From Sphingobium sp. (GTDB taxonomy: Bacteria > Pseudomonadota > Alphaproteobacteria > Sphingomonadales > Sphingomonadaceae): a stretch of 64,000 bases of DNA. The stretch covers positions 106,781 through 170,780 of the forward strand of contig JALCRK010000002.1 of the NCBI GenBank assembly GCA_022652485.1, given 5' to 3'. Each line of letters starts with the position of its first letter. Position 1 is the first letter of the stretch. Of the stretch, positions 17,477-26,067 are shown one piece after another. The notes beneath the pieces are model-generated. The model had not been told where the DNA came from and did no database searches. It was given only the letters and a program-made list of their open reading frames with translations. The position numbers and the translations under genes were made by a program.

Positions 17477-17510
17477 TTCATGGAGATGAAGTCAAGTTCA
17501 TATACATACA
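17477..17510. promoter_or_regulatory. Paired 14-bp operator (site 1 of island regulon)
   Basis: TTCATGGAGATGAA (17477-17490) and TTCATATACATACA (17497-17510) start exactly 20 bp apart. The first is a perfect TTCAT-N4-ATGAA palindrome, extended to ACTTCAT/ATGAAGT. It lies 83 bp before the reverse-strand amidohydrolase. It matches six other pairs in the island and is proposed as a binding site for the IclR regulator. Confidence 0.55.
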
Positions 17511-17600
17511 GTTTATCGCATGGACGCTTCCACCTGCCCCGCGCCATTCCGCTACAGCCGGAAGCGCAGGGCAAGCCTGTGCGGCCACGCGCACATAATA

Positions 17601-17634
17601 TTCATATTTATGTAGACATAATCTATATGTTGAA
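17601..17634. promoter_or_regulatory. Paired 14-bp operator (site 2)
   Basis: TTCATATTTATGTA (17601-17614) and ATCTATATGTTGAA (17621-17634) are again 20 bp apart. The second overlaps a perfect 8+1+8 palindrome, TATATGTT-G-AACATATA, at 17624-17640. It faces the cupin side, with an SDR remnant lying between it and the cupin gene. The region 17395-17680 otherwise contains no gene. Confidence 0.5.
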
Positions 17635-17682
17635 CATATAATCCGGCTTGCGGCACCCGACAGTGCAGAAAGGGAGGCAATA

Positions 17683-17830
17683 ATGTCGCAGAAACCGGCA
17701 GTCTTCGGACTGCTTGCCGTTGCCAAGACGCACCAGGCGTGCTGAAACGCAGAATCGCTGTTGCGACCGGAGCCGAACGAGGCATGGGACACGCCTTCGC
17801 AGCCATGATGCCGGATATGGGCATGAGGCG
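17683..17830 (+). pseudogene. Remnant of an SDR gene start, with a 20-residue leader ORF
   Basis: An ATG at 17683 after a strong GGGAGG site opens a 20-residue frame that stops at 17745. An overlapping frame from GTG 17739 reads RRIAVATGAERGMGHAFAAM, which matches the NAD(P)-binding start of a short-chain dehydrogenase (TGxxxGxG), and then loses all resemblance. I read this as a decayed SDR 5' end. The rest up to the cupin gene at 18031 shows no gene. Confidence 0.35.
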
Positions 17831-18030
17831 CTTGGCTGGCGCCCGTTCGGGAACACCCGGAAAGCATGTACCGGCAAATCGCCCTGAGAGAGACGCGGAT
17901 GCGCCATGCCAGCCAGCCGGATCATGGCTGCGAGCGATGCCGGGCGCGGCGAATAAAAATGATTTTCCCAAGACTTTTCTGCCACGATCGCGGCAGATAC
18001 GACCCCAACAGGCAATGACAGGAGGATATG

Positions 18031-18477
18031 ATGCCAGTTTCCCAGAGCAATGACACTTCGGATAGCGCTCCCCCCAGGGTCTTCGTCCAGAAGAGCAAGG
18101 AGACACCCTTTATTCCCGGACGGCGCTCCTTCCTGAAGTGGCGCGATCTGGGCATCGCCGAGGCCAGCAACGGCTTCATGCGCGCCGAGATTATTTCCAA
18201 GGTGCCGGGCGAACAGACGGGCACGGGCTGGCATTTTCATCCCGAGCCCTGCATTGGCCAGTTCTTTTTCATTCTGGCCGGCTGGAACGAGCTGGAGTTT
18301 GAGGATGGCTCGTTTCATCGGCTGGAAGCGGGCGATTGCGGCTTCATTCCCAAGGGCATGAAGCATTGCCAGCTGAGAATGTCGGAAGATTTCGAGGCGA
18401 TGGAAATTTCCTTCCCGGCCTCTATCGGCACCCAGGAATGCGAGCGCCCGATCCCGGAGCGCACGCCCGCTGCCTGA
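18031..18477 (+). CDS. Cupin-domain protein
   Basis: The 148-residue protein has one conserved cupin barrel. Motif 1 is around GTGWHFHPEPCIGQFFFIL (His, His and Glu-type metal ligands), followed by GWNELEFEDGSFHRLEAGD and motif 2 FIPKGMKHCQLRM. Single-cupin proteins in catabolic clusters act as dioxygenases, isomerases or sensors; the reaction here is unknown. GGAGG lies 5 nt before the ATG at 18031, favouring it over the in-frame ATG one codon earlier. Site 2 lies about 400 bp upstream. Confidence 0.85.
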   Translation: MPVSQSNDTSDSAPPRVFVQKSKETPFIPGRRSFLKWRDLGIAEASNGFMRAEIISKVPGEQTGTGWHFHPEPCIGQFFFILAGWNELEFEDGSFHRLEAGDCGFIPKGMKHCQLRMSEDFEAMEISFPASIGTQECERPIPERTPAA

Positions 18478-18556
18478 ACCGGCGAACCCGGCAAGGCTGA
18501 CCGCGCTCGCCGTGATGGCGGGCAAGACAGCCGGGCCTAGACACCGCATATGGAAC

Positions 18557-18594
18557 ATGCGCTACCCTGCGCGCCTTGGCGCACGGTAGCGCAT
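18557..18594. terminator. Hairpin after cupin gene
   Basis: Perfect 10-bp arms ATGCGCTACC (18557-18566) and GGTAGCGCAT (18585-18594) enclose an inner GCGC/GCGC pair and are followed by TTCGTTT. It is a likely terminator for the cupin transcript. The rest of 18478-18895 holds no recognisable gene. Confidence 0.55.
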
Positions 18595-18846
18595 TTCGTT
18601 TGCGATCTGCGTTGGAAGGAACAGGCTGCCCGAAGGCTTTGCGCTTTCGCATAACCCCCGCTTGCGGACAAAGCGCCGGGACGCCCGCGACGGCAAATGT
18701 ACAGGAAGGCGCTCGACCCGCCTCGGATGAGCGCAGTGCGCCAGCGCATGTGCTCCGCTATTCGGCATGATACGCCGAGAGACGACAGGCCCACCCACCC
18801 GGACCTGCCGCCTCCCCGCGGGCACCCGCCTGCCCACTCTCAAGAG

Positions 18847-18876
18847 CCCTGCCGCCGCGAGAGTGCCGCGGCAGGG
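18847..18876 (-). terminator. Hairpin after second amidohydrolase gene
   Basis: The arms CCCTGCCGC (18847-18855) and GCGGCAGGG (18868-18876) form a 9-bp stem 20 bp beyond the stop of the reverse-strand amidohydrolase. On that strand it is followed by CTCTTGAG, a weak U-rich end. Confidence 0.45.
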
Positions 18877-18895
18877 CATAGTCAGGGCCGGGCCT

Positions 18896-20140
18896 TTAGT
18901 CCGGCAGCAGGAATTCGCCGTTGGTGACGAAGAACTTTTCGAGGATTTTTTCATCCATCCCTTTGAGGGTCTGAAAAAATCTCCGCGTCGCGTCCTTGCC
19001 GCCCTCGGAATGGGGATAGTCGCTGGAATAGCATAACATGTCCTCTATCCCCGGATAGCGCTGGATCTGCTCCGCGATGTTCTCGAACACGAACGGCGTG
19101 ACCCGGACATTGCGACGCATATAGAAGCTGGGCTCACGCTCCAGACGATAGGGCTCCGATCGTTCGTCGCTTCCCTGAAAACCGCCCAGATTGTTCTGAA
19201 GCCCATACCACATGTCGAGACGCTCCATGAGCGGCCCCAGCCAGAACGATCCGCATTCGATCACACCAAAGCGCAGATTGGGATGGCGTTCGAACACGCC
19301 GCCCAGAACCATTGTCGTCAGCATGTTTTCCGACGCCAGGTGCAGCGTGGCCAGGAACCAGGGACTGCGGACCAGCTCGACATGACGGACATAGCCGCTG
19401 AACACTTCCGCATCCTGCCAGCGGTCGGTGGCCAGAAAATTACCGTCGCCCGCCACATGGACGGTGATCGCGCAATCAGCTTCAGCGCACAGCTTCCATA
19501 AGGGATCCAGATCCGAGTGCGCGGGCGAGCGATCACCGGGAAGCTCGCCTGCGGGGAAAAGCCACACGGCTTTTATACCCTTGGAAATGAAATATTCCGC
19601 GCGGGCGATGATCTCATCGGGCGTGCTGCCATACAAAATCGGGACAGGCCGGATCATATCCGATATCGCGGCAGACGCGATCAGCCCCTCGTTATGAATG
19701 TCGATAAGCTCCTTGGCGGCTTCGAGACGATTGTCCTTCTGATAGGGCATGAAGGACGGATCGTCCGCATGGGCATAGAGCCGCATCGCGGGAACGGCCG
19801 GATAGCTTGGGTACATAAGCTGCCGCCCAATTCCCATCGCCTTCATCACTTCCACACGGCGCGTGACATCGACCGCGCCCGGCGCCCGGACGCCCTTCAC
19901 ATTGACGATATCAAGATCGATGGGAAGGATATCGCCCGGATAATCGGGCACGTTCACGGCATTCTTGTCTTCATGCTCTGACTCGCCATGCTCGGCATAA
20001 TAATCGGTGATCGGCTTCACCGCGGGGCCGAACAGGCGCATCCACTCCTGGGCGGGCAGCATCTCGTGGCTATCGATATCGGTAATCCGCGCTGTCAGAT
20101 GTGACAGCTCCTCGGGCAAGGCGATCGCTTCCATATTCAT
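18896..20140 (-). CDS. Amidohydrolase-2 family metal-dependent hydrolase or decarboxylase, second copy
   Basis: The 414-residue TIM-barrel protein is a paralogue of the 16132-17394 product. It has TDIDSHEML near residue 20, TVHVAGDGN, VIECGSFWLGPLMERLDMW (metal/active-site strand) and CYSSDYPHSEGGKDATRRF near the C-terminus. The repeated DIDxHE and SDYPHxEGGKD motifs define a subgroup of amidohydrolase_2 seen in aromatic and terpenoid degradation clusters. It is divergent from the SDR gene and shares a promoter region holding site 3. Confidence 0.85.
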   Translation of the reverse strand: MNMEAIALPEELSHLTARITDIDSHEMLPAQEWMRLFGPAVKPITDYYAEHGESEHEDKNAVNVPDYPGDILPIDLDIVNVKGVRAPGAVDVTRRVEVMKAMGIGRQLMYPSYPAVPAMRLYAHADDPSFMPYQKDNRLEAAKELIDIHNEGLIASAAISDMIRPVPILYGSTPDEIIARAEYFISKGIKAVWLFPAGELPGDRSPAHSDLDPLWKLCAEADCAITVHVAGDGNFLATDRWQDAEVFSGYVRHVELVRSPWFLATLHLASENMLTTMVLGGVFERHPNLRFGVIECGSFWLGPLMERLDMWYGLQNNLGGFQGSDERSEPYRLEREPSFYMRRNVRVTPFVFENIAEQIQRYPGIEDMLCYSSDYPHSEGGKDATRRFFQTLKGMDEKILEKFFVTNGEFLLPD

Positions 20141-20289
20141 TCTCCAATATAAACGGGGCGTGGAAGAGAAGAGCCACAGCCTGGCATTCGCGCCTCTCCC
20201 TTACAGCCGATATCAACGAAATCCGGGGTGGCGATGGCCCCCGCATGGTCGACTCGCCGAGACTGGCAACTCCGTTGCATGGAAAAATT

Positions 20290-20323
20290 ATCTATATGAT
20301 GTATTATAATTCTACAATATGAA
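20290..20323. promoter_or_regulatory. Paired 14-bp operator (site 3)
   Basis: ATCTATATGATGTA (20290-20303) and TTCTACAATATGAA (20310-20323) start 20 bp apart in the 370-bp divergent region between the second amidohydrolase (start 20140) and the SDR-IclR genes (start 20511). ATCTATATG recurs at site 2. The region is locally AT-rich and has no other gene. Confidence 0.55.
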
Positions 20324-20510
20324 TTTTTACCGATGACTCGCTGGCACGAATCCCTGAGAAACGCGGCAGAACCGCTCCGCCCGCTGTCGGCCGGCGGGTC
20401 AGGACGTTGGGGAACCCGGCCACCCCGGCCTGCTCCCTGCAAAGGGCACCTGTGCCCCTGTGACTGGCGCGCGAAATCCTCGCCACACTCTCTGGACTGA
20501 AAGGACAGAA

Positions 20511-21269
20511 ATGGATCTCAAACTGCAAGGTCGCCGAGCCCTCGTTACCGGCGCATCGAGGGGGATCGGGCTGGCCATAGCCAGAACGCTTGCCGACGAA
20601 GGCTGCGAGGTCTTGATGACCGCGCGGAATGCATCGGCACTTGAACAGGCCGTGACCGCACTCACGGCGTCCTCATCGATCGCGCCCCGCATATTGCCTG
20701 CCGATCTGGCCTACGAAGCGGAAAGAGCGAGAGTTGCCCAATGGTCCGGGGAAATCGACATTCTGGTGAACAATGCGGGCGACATCCCCCCGGGCGGCAT
20801 TGCCGACAGCGGAAAGCTGTTTCAGGACTGGAACCTCAAGGTCTTTGGCTATGTTTCCTTCTGTCGGCTGATTTTCCCGAAAATGGTGGCGCGCGGGGCC
20901 GGGGTTATCGCCAATGTCATCGGGACCGCGGGCGAGAGGCCTGATCCCGCCTACATTGCGGGCAGCATGGGCAACGCCGCCCTGAGCGCCATGACCCGCG
21001 CGTTGGGCCTTGAGGGACTTCGGGCGGGGGTGCGCGTCGTCGGCGTCAATCCCGGCTTTACATCTACCGACCGCGCACGGATGCTGATGGAAGAGCGCGC
21101 GCGGACACAGGGGCTGGAAAGCTGGACCGATCTTGTGAACGCGCTTCCCTTCGGAAGGGCCGCCGCCGCGGATGAAATCGCTGCGGCGGTCGCCTTTCTG
21201 GTCAGCCCCCGCTCCGGCTACACCACCGGCACCATCCTCACGATCGACGGGGGGCGTTCCCTGATGTAG
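20511..21269 (+). CDS. Short-chain dehydrogenase-like protein with altered active site
   Basis: The 252-residue protein has the SDR cofactor motif TGASRGIG (residues 14-21) and the NNAG motif in ILVNNAGDIPPGG. The usual YxxxK is not present: the sequence is AYIAGSMGN, so the catalytic Tyr may be there but Lys at +4 is Ser. This pattern (YIxGSxGNAAL) occurs in a subgroup of SDR proteins whose activity is not settled. AAGGA precedes the ATG at 20511. It is followed by the IclR gene 123 bp later. Confidence 0.85.
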   Translation: MDLKLQGRRALVTGASRGIGLAIARTLADEGCEVLMTARNASALEQAVTALTASSSIAPRILPADLAYEAERARVAQWSGEIDILVNNAGDIPPGGIADSGKLFQDWNLKVFGYVSFCRLIFPKMVARGAGVIANVIGTAGERPDPAYIAGSMGNAALSAMTRALGLEGLRAGVRVVGVNPGFTSTDRARMLMEERARTQGLESWTDLVNALPFGRAAAADEIAAAVAFLVSPRSGYTTGTILTIDGGRSLM

Positions 21270-21392
21270 CGCGTCTCCCACGCCTTCAGCTCGCTATTGC
21301 AAAAGGAGCGTCGATTGCCTACCCTCCGCGACGGTTGGGGAGGAGAAACCTGGACAACCAGCTGAAAGATTGCAAAGCGAGCAAATTGGCCA

Positions 21393-22136
21393 ATGGATGT
21401 AAAAACGGCGGGCCGAACGGTCAGGATTTTCGAGATTTTTGCAGAGGCCAAGGAACCGTTGTCGCTATCGGAGCTTAGCCGGCTGCTCGACGCACCCTTA
21501 TCAAGTTGCCTCTACCTGCTGCGCGCACTGGAAACCCGTGGATATATCTACGCGGTCGGCTCGAAGCGGCTCGTCTACCCCACCCGCAAGCTTTACGAGA
21601 TCGCCAGGGACATATCGGAAGGCGAGACCTGGGTGGAGCGGCTGGAGCCTTATCTGACGGAATTGCGGGACCAGACAAAGGAAACCGTTATTCTGGGCAA
21701 GCGTCAGGGAGACAAGGTCGTCTATCTTGCCGTTCTGGAAGGCCCGCAGACCATTCGTTATTCCGCGCAGCCCGGAGATCTGAAGCCCATCCATTCGAGC
21801 TCGATCGGGAAGGCGCTGTTGGCGAACCTGACCGAGAAGGAACGGAAGAAAATCCTGGGGAAACACCCGCTTCCCAGTTTCACCGAGAAAACGGTGACCG
21901 ACGCCGACGATCTCAACAGGATGTTCGATACCATCAAGAAGCAGGGATTTGCCGAAACAAATGGGGAAACCGTTCCCGACGTTTCGGCCCTCGCCAAATC
22001 CGTGACGTTGCAGCACGACCAGTTCGGCATAGGCATAGCTGGCCCCAGCTATCGCATGGCCGAGCAGCGCGAACAGCACCTCGAAGCCCTGAACAAGATG
22101 TGCGAAGAAGTGAGCGCTCTGGCCACCGTGCGCTGA
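21393..22136 (+). CDS. IclR-family transcriptional regulator
   Basis: The 247-residue protein has an N-terminal winged helix-turn-helix (residues 5-65, SLSELSRLLDAPLSSCLYLLRALETRGY in parts) and the IclR effector-binding domain with HSSSIGKALLANL and the C-terminal ligand pocket (FGIGIAGPSYRM). IclR proteins bind short inverted repeats as dimers of dimers and respond to small aromatic or organic acids. It is the only regulator inside the island, and is proposed to act at the seven paired operators. No paired site is seen directly before this gene. Confidence 0.92.
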   Translation: MDVKTAGRTVRIFEIFAEAKEPLSLSELSRLLDAPLSSCLYLLRALETRGYIYAVGSKRLVYPTRKLYEIARDISEGETWVERLEPYLTELRDQTKETVILGKRQGDKVVYLAVLEGPQTIRYSAQPGDLKPIHSSSIGKALLANLTEKERKKILGKHPLPSFTEKTVTDADDLNRMFDTIKKQGFAETNGETVPDVSALAKSVTLQHDQFGIGIAGPSYRMAEQREQHLEALNKMCEEVSALATVR

Positions 22137-22366
22137 CGCCAGAAACCCCGCCGCGCTTCGTGAAGGCGGGCATCGGCGGTTATACCAGCGACGCACGACG
22201 ATGGTGGCGGTTTGCCGGGCACGGATCTGGCATCCGCCCCTGATTGGACAGAAAGCTTCCTTGGGTTCGCGCGCAGTCGAGACCCGTTCACGCAGCGTGC
22301 CCCGACCACGCGCGACACGAACGGCTGGCGCGCTGAATGTTCTTCCCTCCAGTCAGCGCAGAAGCT

Positions 22367-22456
22367 GGAGCGCGCTGCGTTAGAGCATCGTGCGCAAAAG
22401 TGGGAACCGGTTTTGCGCAAAAAACGATGCGATAATAAAAATATAGAGCGCGCTCC
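22367..22456. repeat. RIME-like palindromic intergenic element
   Basis: Outer arms GGAGCGCGCT (22367-22376) and AGCGCGCTCC (22447-22456) are perfect complements. Inside lies GAGCATCGT-GCGCAAAA-GTGGGAACCGG-TTTTGCGC-AAAAAACGATGC (in parts), the well-known alphaproteobacterial palindrome with the AAGTGGGAACCGGTTTT core. The 22137-22540 gap contains this element and no gene. Confidence 0.8.
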
Positions 22457-22540
22457 AAGTCTGACGCAGGACGCGCGCTCCATGTTTTTGGCGGCGCTTC
22501 GTTTTGCCGAGAGCCCGTTCCCGCGTTTCGGCGCGATGCC

Positions 22541-23815
22541 CTAGGCGGCGTTCGCGCGGCTGGATGCGGCCAAATCCTGCGCGAGATGATTCACCACGAA
22601 TGCGCCATCCTTCATGATGACATCCAGCGCATTGCTGTCCTGCAGGATTTTGACATCGGCAAGCACATCGCCGTTCACGACCAGAATATCCGCGAGCTTG
22701 CCGGCCGCAATGGTGCCCAGATCGTCCAGCTTGTCCATCGCGTCCGCAGCGTTGCGGGTTACGGTCTTGATCGCCTCCAGCGGGGAAAGGCCGAGCGTGA
22801 CGAAATATTCGACCTCGTTGGCGTAGGAGCCGTGCGGCAGGCCCAACGCGCCATAGTCATCCCCCGCCAGAATGCGAACACCCGCTTTCTGCGCCTTTGG
22901 CAGCATCTCGCACCATTGCGGAAACGCCCGCTCCACCCACTGAAATTCCTTTTCCAGCTGCGCACCGGCACGCCTGCGCATTTCGCTGGCCACCAGCACA
23001 TGGATGCTGGGGCACAGGAAGCTCTCCGCCTTCAGCATCGCCTCGATCGCGCGGTCCGTCAGTTCGTCCCCATGATCGATGATATTAACGCCCGCGTCGG
23101 CCGCCACGATGATGCCCAATTCCGTGCAGGTATGACTGCGAACCTTCACCTCGCGCTGATGCGCGGTTTCAACCACCATCTTCTGCTCTTCGAAGGACAT
23201 GGTCAGAGGCGGGTTCTTGCCCGGCCAGCCATGACCGGCGGTGGTGTAGATCTTGATGATGTCGACGCCGGTCTTGATGAACTGGCGCACGCTCTTCCTG
23301 AAATCCTCCGGCCCGTCGCAAATCCGGGCAAGACCCTCGGACTGGACCTGGAACCAGTAGGGATGGTGATCGAGCATATCGCCGGACGTCGACATATCCA
23401 CGCTGCAGGCCGTCAGGCGCGGCCCCTCCAAAAGCCCGGTGTTGATGGCATCCCGTAGCGACACATCAATATTGTGCGGCGAGCCGGCGCCAATGGCGCT
23501 TGTGAAGCCGCTCATCAGGGCGATCTTGGCATTCTTGGCCGCCACATAGGCCATATATGCCGGCGGATGCCGCATATCGACCTCGATCGGATACATGATA
23601 TCGATATAAGAGGGATGAAAATGGTTGGTGGACATGCCGGGCATCAGGGTCCGCCCCCCGACCGGGATGACCTGGTCTTCCGATTCGGGTCTTGGCGCCT
23701 CGGAATCGCGCGCAACCGCAGTGATCCGGTTCCCGCTCACCACCACAGTCATGTTCGACTGAGGCGCGTTCTCCCCGTCGAGCAGCATAGCATTCGTAAA
23801 AAACACCCTTCCCAT
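22541..23815 (-). CDS. Imidazolonepropionase-like amidohydrolase
   Basis: The product has about 424 residues and belongs to the amidohydrolase-1 family. Metal-binding segments are STNHFHPSY (HxH-type), IKIYTTAGHGW with the likely carboxylated Lys, VRSHTC and IIDHGDEL (His ligands) and LAGDDYGALGLPHG (Asp). The C-terminus GTIAAGKLADILVVNGDVL is the usual composite beta-domain. It probably hydrolyses a cyclic amide, lactone or peptide-like bond. GAGGA lies 7 nt before the ATG at 23815; longer starts at 23821 and 23845 exist. It is divergent from the flavin reductase gene. Confidence 0.85.
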   Translation of the reverse strand: MGRVFFTNAMLLDGENAPQSNMTVVVSGNRITAVARDSEAPRPESEDQVIPVGGRTLMPGMSTNHFHPSYIDIMYPIEVDMRHPPAYMAYVAAKNAKIALMSGFTSAIGAGSPHNIDVSLRDAINTGLLEGPRLTACSVDMSTSGDMLDHHPYWFQVQSEGLARICDGPEDFRKSVRQFIKTGVDIIKIYTTAGHGWPGKNPPLTMSFEEQKMVVETAHQREVKVRSHTCTELGIIVAADAGVNIIDHGDELTDRAIEAMLKAESFLCPSIHVLVASEMRRRAGAQLEKEFQWVERAFPQWCEMLPKAQKAGVRILAGDDYGALGLPHGSYANEVEYFVTLGLSPLEAIKTVTRNAADAMDKLDDLGTIAAGKLADILVVNGDVLADVKILQDSNALDVIMKDGAFVVNHLAQDLAASSRANAA

Positions 23816-23874
23816 CGCCATATCCTCATTATCCCGTTCAACCATCCCGCATTGCGAAGTTTGCGGGTCAATGC

Positions 23875-23908
23875 TACATAGATATGAATGTTATTTCATA
23901 TTGTCGAT
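23875..23908. promoter_or_regulatory. Paired 14-bp operator (site 4)
   Basis: TACATAGATATGAA (23875-23888) and TTCATATTGTCGAT (23895-23908) are 20 bp apart. Their inner halves form ATATGAA-N6-TTCATAT. The site lies between the divergent amidohydrolase (60 bp) and flavin reductase (100 bp) starts and could control both. Confidence 0.6.
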
Positions 23909-24006
23909 AAAATCAAACACTCTTGTTGCAGCCAGACCCGCATCCTGCCCGGCAGGGCGCGCGCCGATGAACCCTCCTCCCGCATTTCGCATTCAAAGGA
24001 AAGAAG

Positions 24007-24531
24007 ATGACCGCAAACGACGTCGCCATAGATCCGGGACACTTCCGCAGCGTGCTCGGGCATTATCCAACCGGCGTCTGCATCATCACCGCGCGGAGCC
24101 CGGCGAACGAGCTCTTCGGCCTTGTGGTTGGCTCCTTCACATCTGTCTCGCTGACCCCGGCGCTGATTGGATTTTTTCCCGACCAGAGATCGACCAGCTG
24201 GCCGAAGATCCGTGCGTGCGGCGGCTTCTGCGTCAATGTCATCGGCAGCCATCAGCTCGATCTGTGCCGCCAGTTCGCCAAGCCAGGCGACAGCAAGTTC
24301 GAAGGGATATCACACCGGGCCTCCCCGGGCGGCCACCCGATTCTCGATGGCTGCCTGGCCTGGATCGATTGCGCCCTGCACGATGAGGCAGCCGCTGGCG
24401 ATCATAGCCTCGTCCTTGGCAGGGTGAACCGGCTTGAGGTTGAGCGCGGCGAGCAACCCCTGCTCTTCTTCCGCGGAGATTATGGCGCGTTTCAGGCGCT
24501 TGAGGCGCAGGCCATAGCAGCAAACGGGTAA
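24007..24531 (+). CDS. Flavin reductase, HpaC/NtaB type
   Basis: The 174-residue protein matches the small-component flavin reductases: FRSVLGHYPTGVCIITARS, VGSFTSVSLTPALIGFFPDQRSTSWP (in parts), FCVNVIGSHQ, and the C-terminal LFFRGDYGAF. The family reduces FMN or FAD with NAD(P)H for a separate monooxygenase. The likely partner is the luciferase-like monooxygenase at 28183, three genes downstream. AAAGGAAAG lies just before the ATG. Confidence 0.93.
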   Translation: MTANDVAIDPGHFRSVLGHYPTGVCIITARSPANELFGLVVGSFTSVSLTPALIGFFPDQRSTSWPKIRACGGFCVNVIGSHQLDLCRQFAKPGDSKFEGISHRASPGGHPILDGCLAWIDCALHDEAAAGDHSLVLGRVNRLEVERGEQPLLFFRGDYGAFQALEAQAIAANG

Positions 24532-24560
24532 TCAACGCCCTCCCGCCCCTCCGAAGTAAA

Positions 24561-24594
24561 TTCATTATATAGAAGTTTATTTCATATATGTTGA
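24561..24594. promoter_or_regulatory. Paired 14-bp operator (site 5)
   Basis: TTCATTATATAGAA (24561-24574) and TTCATATATGTTGA (24581-24594) are 20 bp apart, 120 bp before the MFS gene that opens the MFS-FAH-RibBA-monooxygenase operon. The first half is almost identical to that of site 6 (TTCATTRTATAGAAG). Confidence 0.6.
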
Positions 24595-24714
24595 CGTTCT
24601 GATGGGAAGGGGATAGCGTGTGCCGCAGGATAAAACGGGAGCGGGAGTAGCGTGTCGATGATGATTTTTGGCGCAGCGTGGCGCATTTTGCCTGATTGAT
24701 GGCTGCGACAGTCG

Positions 24715-26067
24715 GTGACGCGCCCATCTCTCCGGGAATCCCCCCTATGGGCCGAAACGGCATGGCCGCCCGCTCACCGTGCGTGGAACGGTGTGCTGCT
24801 CCTGACACTCGCCTCGATATGCTCTTATGTCGATCGCTTTCTTCTGGTTCTCCTGATCGGACCGATCCAGCACGACCTTGCCATCAGTGATGTGCAGTTC
24901 AGCCTGCTGACCGGGCCCGCGTTCGTTTTCCTCTACGTTCTTCTGGGTGTTCCCTTTGCCCGCGCCGCCGATCTGTTCAGCCGCCGCGCAGTCATCGCTA
25001 CGGGCATAGCGCTCTGGAGCCTGGCGACCGCCGCCTGCGGCCTTGCCTCGACCTTCGGGCAATTATTCCTTGCCCGGATGGCGGTCGCGGTCGGCGAAGC
25101 CGCGCTCACGCCTGCCGCCTACTCCTGGATTGCGGACAGTTTTACTCCCGCGCGGCGGGCCAGGCCGACGGTCACCTTTGCAATGGGTGCCTATCTCGGT
25201 GCCGGTCTGGCGATGATTCTGGGCGGGGCGGCCGCGGCGGCCATCGGTGTCGAGGGGGCTATCGATCTATTCGGGATAATCACCCTGCGCGCATGGCAAG
25301 TGGCATTCGTGATGGTCGGTCTGCCCGGCCTGCTCCTTGCGCTGACGATCGCCGTCATCGTGCCGGAACCGGGGCGCCGTGGCCGGCCCGATCAGGCGTC
25401 CACAACGCAGGTGATCGCGCACCTGCGCCAGAATGCGCGGGCGTTTTGCGGCAGCTCCCTCTCCTTTGCCCTTTTCCTTATCCTCCCTACCGCCTTCATG
25501 GCGTGGGTTCCGGCATTTCTCATGCGGGTGCATGGCGTAGCGGCCGCACAGGTTGGGCTGATATATGGCATCATTCTGGTGGCGGCCGTGTTTCTGGGCA
25601 GCCATGTCGGCAGCCGCATTGTCGATCATCTCGCGGCCCGGGGGCGGCGCACGCCCGCTATCGACGCCGCGCTGATCGGCATGGGCGGCTCCCTTCCCTT
25701 CATATTGCTCATGCCGTTCGCCGGCACGCTCCCCGCGACCATCACCTCGCTGGCGTTGGCCAGCTTTTTCTTCGGCATCGTCAATGGGATGCCCGCGCTC
25801 ATCCTGACGCAGATGTGCCCTGGGCGGATGCGGGCGACCGCCTTCTCCCTCTATTTCGTCTTCGCCAGCATAGTGGCGGCGGGTGTCGGCCCGGTGCTTA
25901 TCGCGATCATCAGCGAGTATATTCTCGGCGACCAGAAGATGATCGGAGTGGCTTTGGCTGTGACGGCAATCGTCGTCGTTCCAGTCGCAATCGCCGCGCT
26001 GCTCTGGAGCAGGACGCCCTATGCGTCATGCGTGCGCCTGCTCGAACAGGAGGAACAGCTCTCATGA
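24715..26067 (+). CDS. MFS transporter, spinster-like
   Basis: The 450-residue protein has 12 predicted membrane helices. The first carries the family segment SYVDRFLLVLLIGPIQHDL, followed by the MFS motif-A-like loop GVPFARAADLFSRRAVIA and the second-half repeat. It resembles the spinster-type MFS carriers frequent beside sphingomonad aromatic or terpenoid degradation genes, and is the likely substrate importer. The first start in frame is GTG 24715; the upstream stop is at 24697. It overlaps the FAH gene by ATGA. Confidence 0.88.
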   Translation: MTRPSLRESPLWAETAWPPAHRAWNGVLLLTLASICSYVDRFLLVLLIGPIQHDLAISDVQFSLLTGPAFVFLYVLLGVPFARAADLFSRRAVIATGIALWSLATAACGLASTFGQLFLARMAVAVGEAALTPAAYSWIADSFTPARRARPTVTFAMGAYLGAGLAMILGGAAAAAIGVEGAIDLFGIITLRAWQVAFVMVGLPGLLLALTIAVIVPEPGRRGRPDQASTTQVIAHLRQNARAFCGSSLSFALFLILPTAFMAWVPAFLMRVHGVAAAQVGLIYGIILVAAVFLGSHVGSRIVDHLAARGRRTPAIDAALIGMGGSLPFILLMPFAGTLPATITSLALASFFFGIVNGMPALILTQMCPGRMRATAFSLYFVFASIVAAGVGPVLIAIISEYILGDQKMIGVALAVTAIVVVPVAIAALLWSRTPYASCVRLLEQEEQLS

